Shown piece by piece: positions 6,153 through 12,313 of a stretch of DNA of 12,313 nt; the first letter of the stretch is position 1, and every line of letters starts with the position of its first letter. The stretch is from Caldisericota bacterium (GTDB lineage: Bacteria; CG03; B21-G15): the NCBI GenBank assembly GCA_003650255.1, contig QMOP01000016.1, positions 1 through 12,313 on the forward strand, given 5' to 3'. Position numbers and translations under genes: made by a program. The notes under the pieces were generated by a model, which was not told the origin of the DNA, did not search any database, and worked only from the letters and a program-made list of their open reading frames with translations.

Positions 6153-6772
6153 TTTTATTTTTGGCAATGCTTTTATCTGAGACAACAATGGAGGTCTCAA
6201 CTGTTACTGCAAAAGCGCATCTTCTTTCTGGAAAGATTGATGATTTTGAAAACGATGGAAGTAGATGGGACCAGAATCTTGTTCCCGATGCCTCCTGGTG
6301 GGATGATGGAATTGTTGCAACATTTACATATGTTGTTGTATCTACTCTTTCCCATTCTGGAAAGTATTCACTTGAGTTGACTTATAAAAAAGGAACAGGT
6401 GCAGAATGGGAATATTTTAATTGTACAGACCTTACAGATACATTTGGAAACAATCATGATTTCTCTGTTTCCGCTTCAAGTTCAATATCAATGTGGATAT
6501 ATTCTGTAGAGAGCAGTAGTTCAACAAATAATATAGATATTTTCATAAAATTTAAAGATGAAAATGGGACAGAATCTGGTGATATTGGGACGCAGGTTAC
6601 AACAAGTTCTTGTACCTGGCAGAAGTTAATATGGAACTGGGACAGTTCAAAAATAGGTAGTTGTGATATTAAAAACATAAGAGAAATTCTTATTTTCCCG
6701 GAGCCAGGAGATGCCAATGTAGAAGGAAAGTTTTATATAGATGATGTATTTTTAGAGGCCCCAAGAGAATGA
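6140..6772 (+). CDS. Exported single jelly-roll (carbohydrate-binding-like) protein (C)
   Basis: A 210-residue protein. The signal peptide is very short (MVILILFLAMLLS, cut before ETT); an in-frame stop at 6125 and the lack of any other start codon fix the ATG at 6140. After the mature N-terminus comes one domain opening DDFENDG (34-40) and ending GKFYIDDVFLEAP. That pairing of an Asp/Phe/Glu start with an 'x-x-Asp-Asp-x-x-Leu' last strand is typical of CBM11/CIA30-like jelly-roll domains that bind glycans. Trp-rich stretches (SRWDQ, ASWWDDG, LIWNWD) could supply stacking surfaces. The mature start resembles that of protein A. No catalytic residues are evident. No clear ribosome site precedes it, so it is probably translated by coupling to B (13-base overlap). 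Confidence 0.78.
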   Translation: MVILILFLAMLLSETTMEVSTVTAKAHLLSGKIDDFENDGSRWDQNLVPDASWWDDGIVATFTYVVVSTLSHSGKYSLELTYKKGTGAEWEYFNCTDLTDTFGNNHDFSVSASSSISMWIYSVESSSSTNNIDIFIKFKDENGTESGDIGTQVTTSSCTWQKLIWNWDSSKIGSCDIKNIREILIFPEPGDANVEGKFYIDDVFLEAPRE

Positions 6773-8343
6773 TTGTTTTTTTGTTTTTGATTTCATTATT
6801 ATTTTCAGAAATTAGTGTAAGAGTAATAGATTATTCAACATCTGAGGCAACTTCAACACTTGATTTTGGAAATATTAAGTCAACAGGTTATTGGATAGCA
6901 AATCAGTATATTGAAATTAATACAGGTGAAGAGCCATCTCCCTGGAGATTGGATATTTTTACTGAGAATAACAATTATGTAAATGAAAGCGATGAATTTA
7001 AAAATGGACTTGTTTTTATTTCCTCTTCTCCTATATATAGAGTTCCTCTTTTATGGCAGGTTTATGATGATACTCAAAATATCTCATCTTTGAGTTTATC
7101 TTCTTCGACTTTAGATCAGTGGTTTTATGTAAAGGATAAAAATGATAATGATTGGGATACTTCTTATAGCACTTTTTATACAAGAATTGCTTATTATGAT
7201 ATGGATGGTTTGTTTATAAAGCAATATGTTCAAGATAAAAAAGCAGTTTCTCCTTTTTATCTTTATTTAGGAGCAGATTTCACAGGAAAATTGCCAGCAG
7301 GTGTATATTTTACAACAATAACATTTTCGTTATCATATCAGGGAGATACAGAAATACCGAGAATCTATATTGATTATGCTCCATCGGATGTGATTTATGA
7401 TAAAGAGAATAAGATTGTTTTTAAAGGAAGATGTGTTGATAATATCTCAGGAGTTAAAGAAGTAAAATTCTGTTGGTGGGAGGAGGGTGGAGTTTTGATG
7501 AGTTCAACTACAAAAAATGAAAATTTCAAATTTGAAATATCACCATTAAATAAAAAAACAACGATTTATTATTATATTGTTTGTTTTGATAATGTTGGAA
7601 ACTGGAACACTTATTCTGTTGCAGGAAGCAGTGGGTTTTTTAATCAAAGTTTTTCATCTCCAACTCCACTTTCCATAGAGATAAGGGATGAATTCAATAT
7701 CACACTTTCTTCCGGGTTAATAAAGCTTCTTGATGGTAATCCTGATGATGGGGAAGCAGAGATTTTAATACCTCGGATTGGAAGAGAAGTTAAATTTAAT
7801 TTTAGAAAAGTTGAAGAGCCAGAAGGATCGGTTATATGTTATGAAATAACACCAGAGATTATGTTTCAAGATCCATGCATTATAAAACTTTTGTATTATG
7901 ATATTGATAATGATGGTCGAGAAGATAGTAAAGGTTATGATGAAAATACTTTGAGGATTTTTTACTGGGATGGATATGAGTGGAGATATATTGGAGGTGA
8001 AGTAGATAGCGGTGAAAATATTGTTTCTGCAACAGTAATGCATTTTTCAAAATTTGCCATATTTCCTGTTTTAAGAGAAAGTGTTAAAGATTGGAAACCA
8101 AAAGAAAAAATTATTACACCTGAAATTCAGGATGGTATTAATGATTATGTGCAGTTTGGATTGAGTGGAGAGTTCACAATAAAAATATACACACTCAACG
8201 GTGAACTTGTAAGGAATCTTAATAATGTTTCAGTTTGGGATGGGAAGGATGATGCTGATAGATATGTTTCTTCGGGTCCGTATATTTATGAGATAGAAAA
8301 GGATGGAAAGAGAGTTTATGGAATTATTGTTGTAGCAAAATGA
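6769..8343 (+). CDS. Exported multidomain surface protein with FlgD/type IX-like C-terminus (D)
   Basis: A 524-residue protein. Signal peptide MIVFLFLISLLFS (cut before EIS) is followed by four regions. Residues 14-192 are a paralogue of protein A (ANQYIEI, RVPLLWQVYDD, YVKDKNDNDWD, FYLYLGADF). Residues 195-282 look like an Ig/fibronectin-type domain (IPRIYIDYAP..., DNVGNWNTY). Residues 300-434 form a Gly/Asp-rich beta domain with a calcium-loop-like DIDNDGRED (378-386), then ENTLRIFYWDGYEWRYIGG, a unit often found before C-terminal sorting domains. Residues 448-524 match the FlgD-like/gliding-type C-terminal domain: ITPEIQDGIND, IKIYTLNGELVR, WDGKDDADRYVSSGPYIYEI. In type IX systems such an end directs secretion and surface attachment. 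The gene overlaps its neighbours by ATGA at both ends. Confidence 0.85.
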   Translation: MIVFLFLISLLFSEISVRVIDYSTSEATSTLDFGNIKSTGYWIANQYIEINTGEEPSPWRLDIFTENNNYVNESDEFKNGLVFISSSPIYRVPLLWQVYDDTQNISSLSLSSSTLDQWFYVKDKNDNDWDTSYSTFYTRIAYYDMDGLFIKQYVQDKKAVSPFYLYLGADFTGKLPAGVYFTTITFSLSYQGDTEIPRIYIDYAPSDVIYDKENKIVFKGRCVDNISGVKEVKFCWWEEGGVLMSSTTKNENFKFEISPLNKKTTIYYYIVCFDNVGNWNTYSVAGSSGFFNQSFSSPTPLSIEIRDEFNITLSSGLIKLLDGNPDDGEAEILIPRIGREVKFNFRKVEEPEGSVICYEITPEIMFQDPCIIKLLYYDIDNDGREDSKGYDENTLRIFYWDGYEWRYIGGEVDSGENIVSATVMHFSKFAIFPVLRESVKDWKPKEKIITPEIQDGINDYVQFGLSGEFTIKIYTLNGELVRNLNNVSVWDGKDDADRYVSSGPYIYEIEKDGKRVYGIIVVAK

Positions 8344-9167
8344 TAATATTTTTAATTTTTGCAATTTATTTGCTGTCCTATCAGGAGTTTTTATATGAAG
8401 CAAAGGGAGATGGGACTTCAGGTAGTTTCAGAATTTTTCATTCTGATTCAAGAGGAATTTTCTACAATCCAGCATCTCTTATATATGCGAAAGATGCAAT
8501 ATTTATAAACTATTCACCTGGCTATTTTGAAATTAATGAACTTGGAATTGATTTTTCTTCTCTTTCTTTTTCAAAAAAATTATCTAAAAATACTTTTACT
8601 ATTGGATATAAAAATCTTGATGTGTCAGATATATATCTACAGAGAAGTTTAATCATCGGATATGCAAGAGAAATTTTCGGTATTGGATTTGGAATAAGTT
8701 TGAAGAATATTGTTAAGAAATATACTCTTGATCTCAGGACAAAAAATGATCCTGTGTTTGAGAAATCTAATGAAAGGAGTGTTTTTTCATTTGATATAGG
8801 AATATTGAAAGAATATAAAAGGGTGGTAGTTTCTGCATTTATTCTTGACGCAAATAGACCAGACGTTGGTTTAAAGAAGACAGAAAAAATTCTTCAGAAA
8901 TCAGGAGTTTTCTTTGGTAGGCGTTTTGGAAACCTGCTTGTTGAGATAGGAGTTTTGAAAAGTGAAAATATTAGATTTAAATTTGGTGCGGAGATGAGTA
9001 GAGAGTTAGAAGGATTGAAGTTTTATTTGAGGACAGGAGGTGATATAAGTAGGATTTCCTTTGGTTTTGGTTTTGAATTTAAGAAGGCAATTTTTGATTT
9101 TGCATTTCAATATCCTTTTGAATTTGGGAAAATATTGTATGAAATTGAAGCAGGAGTAAGATTTTGA
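8340..9167 (+). CDS. PorV/PorQ-like outer-membrane beta-barrel (E)
   Basis: A 275-residue predicted outer-membrane barrel. Signal peptide MIIFLIFAIYLLS is followed by the PorV/PorQ-type start, in which small and charged residues lead into FYNPASL (41-47). Alternating hydrophobic strands rich in Gly, Phe and Tyr then run to the end (IGYAREIFGIGFGISL, FGFGFEFKKAIFDFAFQYPF). The final residues GVRF give the C-terminal Phe recognised by the Bam machinery. In type IX secretion, PorV binds cargo C-terminal domains at the outer membrane. Here the gene directly follows D, which carries such a domain. It overlaps D by ATGA without a ribosome site, implying coupled synthesis. A generic barrel of unknown function is the alternative. 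Confidence 0.8.
   Translation: MIIFLIFAIYLLSYQEFLYEAKGDGTSGSFRIFHSDSRGIFYNPASLIYAKDAIFINYSPGYFEINELGIDFSSLSFSKKLSKNTFTIGYKNLDVSDIYLQRSLIIGYAREIFGIGFGISLKNIVKKYTLDLRTKNDPVFEKSNERSVFSFDIGILKEYKRVVVSAFILDANRPDVGLKKTEKILQKSGVFFGRRFGNLLVEIGVLKSENIRFKFGAEMSRELEGLKFYLRTGGDISRISFGFGFEFKKAIFDFAFQYPFEFGKILYEIEAGVRF
9152..9156 (+). promoter_or_regulatory. Ribosome binding site for protein F (TTG start)
   Basis: AGGAG lies seven bases before the TTG at 9164. It supports this rare start codon, which is the only start that retains the signal peptide; an in-frame TGA at 9140 blocks extension. Confidence 0.75.
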
Positions 9168-10960
9168 TTTTACTGATTTATTTTTCATTGCTGATTTTCC
9201 CCGCTGTTATTGATGGAATGGAGGATATTTCTAATTGGAGTATAGAGAAGAGTGAAGATGCAAATTTAAGTATAAAAAATGTATCTGGTTATAGTGGAGA
9301 TGCTATTGAACTTAATTATGATTTTGGTTCTTCATCTACTGCATGGGCTCAAATAAGGAAGGATAAATATTTTGATTTAACAGGCGGGAACTGTTTAAGT
9401 TTTTATTGTAAAAGTAGTGGAGATGGAAATAATCTTGAATTTAAAGTTACAGATTTTAACGGAGATGTTTTTGGTTTGCAAAATTTTTATCTCCTGCCAG
9501 AAGATGCATGGCGGAGGATAAATCTCAGTCTGGAAGGATTATCATATTCACTTGATTATTTATGGAATGATTCTGAATTTGGAGCAGGAGATGGAGTTTT
9601 AGATAGAGATAAAATTGTTAAGATTGAATTTACGATAACAAAAAACAAAGGAGGAAAGGGGAGTTTTTATTTGGATAGGTTCTGTCTTATAAATTCAGAT
9701 GAGATTATTGTTGATGATTTCAATGATGGATCCTCTCCAAATGTTTTATCTGGTGAGTGGGGTATAATGCCGTCCACAGAAAGCATCTCAACAAAGTTCA
9801 TTGAAGATTCATTTGAGGGGAAGTATGCATTAGAAGTGGATTATAATGTTCCATCATCTTGGTGTGGAATCTGGATTTTTTTGGATAAAGAGAGAAGAGG
9901 AATAGATGTTTCAAGGACCTCATATTTTTCTTTCTTTATTAAAGGAGATGGAAGAGTTAAACTTGAGATAAAAGATGAGGAAGGAAGTTTTGTTTATAGA
10001 TACTTAAATTATGCTTCCTCTTTGTATAAAGAGTATAAAATTTACCTTTCTTCATTTTCAGAAATTGATTTTTCAAAGTTGAAACAGATAAATTTTGTAT
10101 GGGAGAATTCAACAGGAGTTGTAAAAATTGATCTCTTGAGATTTGGAAGTGGAGAAGAGGATATGGTTGTAAGTGAAATTGAAGGATTTGAAGATTCTCC
10201 AGATATTCTTCCAATTTATCTATATGAGGAGGGTGAAAATAAGGCCAGTTTTTTTAGAGAAGAAGGGATAGATGGAAAATGTTTAAAAGTTGATTATAGT
10301 TTTAAAAATGGAAATTGGATTGCAATACAGATTCTACCATCTTGGAACTTTTATAAATACGACAGAATTTCATTCTATTTAAAAGGTGAAGGAGAGAAGA
10401 ATAATTTTGAGGTAAAAATTGAGGATAAAGATGGAACTGTTTTTATAAGGAAGTTTTTTTCGGTTCTTAATTTTACAGATTTTAGAAAAATTAGCATTCC
10501 TTTTGATGAGTTCTTTTATTTTTCAACAACATCTGATAAGAAATTTGATTTTAAATCTGTAAGAAAAATATGGTTTACAGTAAGTTCAAATGAAGGAGGT
10601 TCTGGAAGGGCTGTGGTAGATGAAGTGGCTCTTGAGAAAGAGGAAGGTTTTAAAAGAGAAGGAAATATTCTTAAAAATTTTAAAACTTCAAAACCACTGA
10701 TATCGCCAGATTCAGATGAGTTAGATGATTCGTTTGTCATTTCTTTTTCAGTTGATGAAGAGACAGATGTAAAATTTGAGGTTTTCAATTTAAGAGGAGA
10801 GAGAGTTTATCTGTATGAAAACAGATTTGGAAAAGGGAGTTGTTCTTTTGAATGGAAGCCGGGGAGTGCTATAAATAATGGAGTTTATATATGGGTAATT
10901 GAAGGTAAGAGTTCTATTTCCGAAGAGATTTTCAAGGGATTGGTTGGAGTGGAGAGATGA
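9164..10960 (+). CDS. Exported protein with three tandem jelly-roll domains and FlgD-like C-terminus (F)
   Basis: A 598-residue protein with signal peptide MILLIYFSLLIFPA. Three similar domains follow: 15-178 (from VIDGMEDISNW to GSFYLDRFCL), 181-330 (from IVDDFNDGS to VVKIDLLRFG) and 337-492 (from SEIEGFED to GRAVVDEVAL). Each opens with an acidic/aromatic strand, has a middle Ser-Phe-(Tyr/Phe) strand (LSFYCKSSGDG, FSFFIKGDG, ISFYLKGEG) and closes on an 'x-x-Asp-x-x-x-Leu/Phe' strand, as in CBM11/CIA30-like glycan-binding modules. Residues 511-598 are a FlgD-like C-terminal domain (SPDSDELDDSF, VKFEVFNLRGERV, NNGVYIWVIEG), like that of D. It starts with TTG overlapping the barrel stop (TTGA) and ends by overlapping the next barrel gene (ATGA). 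No catalytic motif is seen; surface adhesion to polysaccharide is the likely role. Confidence 0.84.
   Translation: MILLIYFSLLIFPAVIDGMEDISNWSIEKSEDANLSIKNVSGYSGDAIELNYDFGSSSTAWAQIRKDKYFDLTGGNCLSFYCKSSGDGNNLEFKVTDFNGDVFGLQNFYLLPEDAWRRINLSLEGLSYSLDYLWNDSEFGAGDGVLDRDKIVKIEFTITKNKGGKGSFYLDRFCLINSDEIIVDDFNDGSSPNVLSGEWGIMPSTESISTKFIEDSFEGKYALEVDYNVPSSWCGIWIFLDKERRGIDVSRTSYFSFFIKGDGRVKLEIKDEEGSFVYRYLNYASSLYKEYKIYLSSFSEIDFSKLKQINFVWENSTGVVKIDLLRFGSGEEDMVVSEIEGFEDSPDILPIYLYEEGENKASFFREEGIDGKCLKVDYSFKNGNWIAIQILPSWNFYKYDRISFYLKGEGEKNNFEVKIEDKDGTVFIRKFFSVLNFTDFRKISIPFDEFFYFSTTSDKKFDFKSVRKIWFTVSSNEGGSGRAVVDEVALEKEEGFKREGNILKNFKTSKPLISPDSDELDDSFVISFSVDEETDVKFEVFNLRGERVYLYENRFGKGSCSFEWKPGSAINNGVYIWVIEGKSSISEEIFKGLVGVER
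10946..10949 (+). promoter_or_regulatory. Ribosome binding site for barrel G
   Basis: GGAG lies seven bases before the ATG at 10957, within the last codons of gene F; a second GGAG abuts the start too closely to be preferred. Confidence 0.6.
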
Positions 10961-11742
10961 TATTTTTATTTTTTCTATTTCTGAGATTATTTTCTGCTTT
11001 TGAGTTCAGAGGGTATGGAGAAAAAAGTAGATTTCTTAAAAATAAAAGTTCAGTAATACAGAGTGGATATTTTGGTAATCCAGCAGGGTATATTTTTAAT
11101 AAAAAAAATGCAATTTATTTCTCTGTTGAAGATTTATATTCACTTGGTTTTATAAGAAGTGCAAATGTTTCATATTTTTTTGATATTACAAGAGAGACAA
11201 AAATTGGAATTGGTTTTCAAAATTTATCAACAACATCAAAATTTGAATATTTTTCTTATAATGAAAATCTTTTTTCACTTGTTTTTTCCCAGAGAGTATG
11301 CAGATTTCTTTCATTAGGTATTTCTATAAATTCTGGATTTGCTTCTCTTGAAAAAAAGGGAAGTTTTCAGGGAGTTGATATGGGAGTGCTTTTTAAAAAG
11401 GGAGGCATGAGAGTGGGAGTATATCTTGAGAATGTTTTATCAAATGATGTTTACTGGCAGGATGGAAGGAGGGAGGAAGTTGAATTTAGAGATTATTTTG
11501 GTGCAGGGTTTGAGGGGAGAAGATTTGGTTTTTATATTGAGGAGGAGAAGAATATAAATGCGGGGATTATTTTAAAACTTGGGACAGTTGACTTTATTTT
11601 TGGATATAAAAACAAGGAGTATCCTGTTTTTAGTTTTGGGATAGAGATAAATCCTTTTAAAAATTTAGGAATTATATTTGGTATGGATATTCATGAAAGA
11701 ATAGGGGATAGTGTGGTTTTTTCTTTTAAACATGAAATTTAG
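10957..11742 (+). CDS. Second PorV/PorQ-like outer-membrane beta-barrel (G)
   Basis: A 261-residue predicted barrel. Signal peptide MIFLFFLFLRLFSA is followed by a mature start that reaches YFGNPAGYIF (38-47), the Asn-Pro-Ala motif shared with barrel E and with PorV/PorQ proteins. Amphipathic Gly/Phe/Tyr strands continue to the end (TKIGIGFQNLS, LSLGISINSGF, MRVGVYLENVL, PVFSFGIEINPF). Unlike E it ends KHEI with no terminal aromatic, so its last strand is less typical. Similarity to E lies mainly in layout rather than residue identity. It directly follows F, a protein with a FlgD-like C-terminal domain, repeating the D-E arrangement. Function as a cargo-specific shuttle or anchor is inference. 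Confidence 0.74.
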   Translation: MIFLFFLFLRLFSAFEFRGYGEKSRFLKNKSSVIQSGYFGNPAGYIFNKKNAIYFSVEDLYSLGFIRSANVSYFFDITRETKIGIGFQNLSTTSKFEYFSYNENLFSLVFSQRVCRFLSLGISINSGFASLEKKGSFQGVDMGVLFKKGGMRVGVYLENVLSNDVYWQDGRREEVEFRDYFGAGFEGRRFGFYIEEEKNINAGIILKLGTVDFIFGYKNKEYPVFSFGIEINPFKNLGIIFGMDIHERIGDSVVFSFKHEI

Positions 11743-11749
11743 GAGGGGG
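11741..11749 (+). promoter_or_regulatory. Ribosome binding site for protein H
   Basis: AGGAGGGGG overlaps the TAG stop of gene G and lies five bases before the ATG at 11755. It is the strongest such site in the operon, at the only junction among the exported-protein genes that has a gap instead of an overlap. Confidence 0.82.
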
Positions 11750-11754
11750 AGAAA

Positions 11755-12313
11755 ATGTTTTTTTTAATTTTTCTGATTTTTTTGAGAGCGGGAGAAAAAG
11801 AGTTGCTTATTGCTGATTTTGAGAAGGATAGTCATGTTAATTGTGTTGGAGGATTGTTTGGTGCATGGAATAAAGACCCAAAGGATAGAACTCAGTTTTG
11901 TAAAGATGAGATTGAAAGAATTTATGGAAACAGAATTTTAACTCTTACTTATGATGTTGACTCTCCCTATCCTGCTTATAATGGTTTCTGGATGAAGTTA
12001 AATGACATTGATGTTTCTGAATTTACTCACTTATGTTTTGATATTAAAGGAGGAAAGAAATCTACAACTCGGTTTTGGCTTGAGTTGAAGGATAAGGAAG
12101 GAAGGAAGGGAAAGGTTCTTGTAGATGGTATTAAGAAAACTTGGCAAACTATCTCAATTCCTCTCTTTTTATTTACAATGCATCCTGAATATGAGAAACC
12201 TTTGCAAGATTTTAAGAAAATTTATGAAATGGTTATTGTTTTTGAAGATAGAATTGTAACAGAAAAATTAGGTAAGATTTATTTAGATAATATTAAATTT
12301 AAAAAAATGGAAA
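11755..12313 (+). CDS. Exported jelly-roll (carbohydrate-binding-like) protein, cut by window edge (H)
   Basis: I translated 186 codons from the ATG at 11755; the frame is open to the window end, so the C-terminus is missing. A short signal peptide (MFFLIFLIFLRA, cut before GEK) is followed by a jelly-roll domain. It opens LLIADFEKD (17-25), contains CVGGLFGAWNKDPKDRTQ (30-47), has FWLELKDKEGRKG in the middle and closes GKIYLDNIKF (173-182). The opening and closing strands match those in C and F. The Gly-Gly-x-Phe-Gly-Ala-Trp-Asn-Lys-Asp-Pro segment I recall from CBM11-like domains attached to glycan-active or surface proteins. Whether an enzyme domain follows cannot be seen. It is the last visible gene of the operon and sits 12 bases after G. 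Confidence 0.82.
   Translation, partial: MFFLIFLIFLRAGEKELLIADFEKDSHVNCVGGLFGAWNKDPKDRTQFCKDEIERIYGNRILTLTYDVDSPYPAYNGFWMKLNDIDVSEFTHLCFDIKGGKKSTTRFWLELKDKEGRKGKVLVDGIKKTWQTISIPLFLFTMHPEYEKPLQDFKKIYEMVIVFEDRIVTEKLGKIYLDNIKFKKME

Noticed and set aside
7765..8043. Minus-strand open frame opposite the C-terminal part of gene D
   Set aside because: The sense frame encodes conserved sorting-domain motifs; the antisense protein is Ile/Asn-rich with no features.
1..12313. CRISPR arrays, insertion sequences, tRNA or rRNA genes
   Set aside because: No regularly spaced direct repeats, transposase motifs, terminal inverted repeats or structural-RNA signatures were seen by eye. A dedicated search could still find small RNAs.

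Overview
The window is AT-rich and almost entirely coding, with no gene-free stretch over 300 bases. It holds two divergent operons that meet at an intergenic switch of about 130 bp (3773-3899). An oxygen-sensitive class III ribonucleotide reductase points to an anaerobe. Two predicted outer-membrane beta-barrels and a run of signal-peptide-bearing proteins point to a diderm. The Lys/Glu/Ile-rich proteins and wide AGA/ATA codon use would suit a thermophile or an uncultured candidate-phylum bacterium, but nothing here fixes the phylum.

Left operon (minus strand, 3772 down to 1): a small CPEC redoxin, nrdG (radical-SAM activase), nrdD (glycyl-radical ribonucleotide reductase) and a dUTPase gene that runs off the window edge. 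The genes overlap or nearly touch, so they are probably co-transcribed. Together they make dNTPs anaerobically and clear dUTP. A promoter with a perfect TTGACA -35 box lies just upstream. A perfect 16-bp palindrome fills its spacer, and an imperfect copy lies 31 bp downstream. This is the expected layout of a pair of NrdR boxes. The nearby redoxin and the NrdD cysteine pattern suggest a redoxin-dependent rather than formate-dependent enzyme.

Intergenic switch: back-to-back TTGACA -35 boxes flank an A/T-rich 15-bp palindrome. The right-hand promoter is a perfect TTGACA-17-TATAAT. It would start transcription only about 5-6 nt before the ATG of a LacI/GalR-family regulator, so the message is probably leaderless. 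A 14-bp operator fitting the cre/GalR-type pattern TGWNANCGNTNWCA covers the start site, which implies autoregulation.

Right operon (plus strand, 3900 to beyond 12313): the LacI regulator is followed by eight genes for exported proteins, nearly all with 4-bp or longer overlaps. In order they are: (A) a pilin/spore-coat-U-like beta protein; (B) a chaperone-like Ig-fold protein; (C) a single jelly-roll carbohydrate-binding-like protein; (D) a multidomain protein that begins with a paralogue of A and ends in a FlgD/type IX-like C-terminal domain; (E) a PorV/PorQ-like barrel; (F) three tandem jelly-roll domains plus another FlgD-like C-terminal domain; (G) a second PorV/PorQ-like barrel; (H) another jelly-roll protein, cut by the window edge. 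The twice-repeated order 'C-terminal-domain protein then barrel' suggests a compact surface-display cassette, perhaps for polysaccharide binding, under a sugar-responsive repressor. That role is inference; the architecture is read directly from the sequence.
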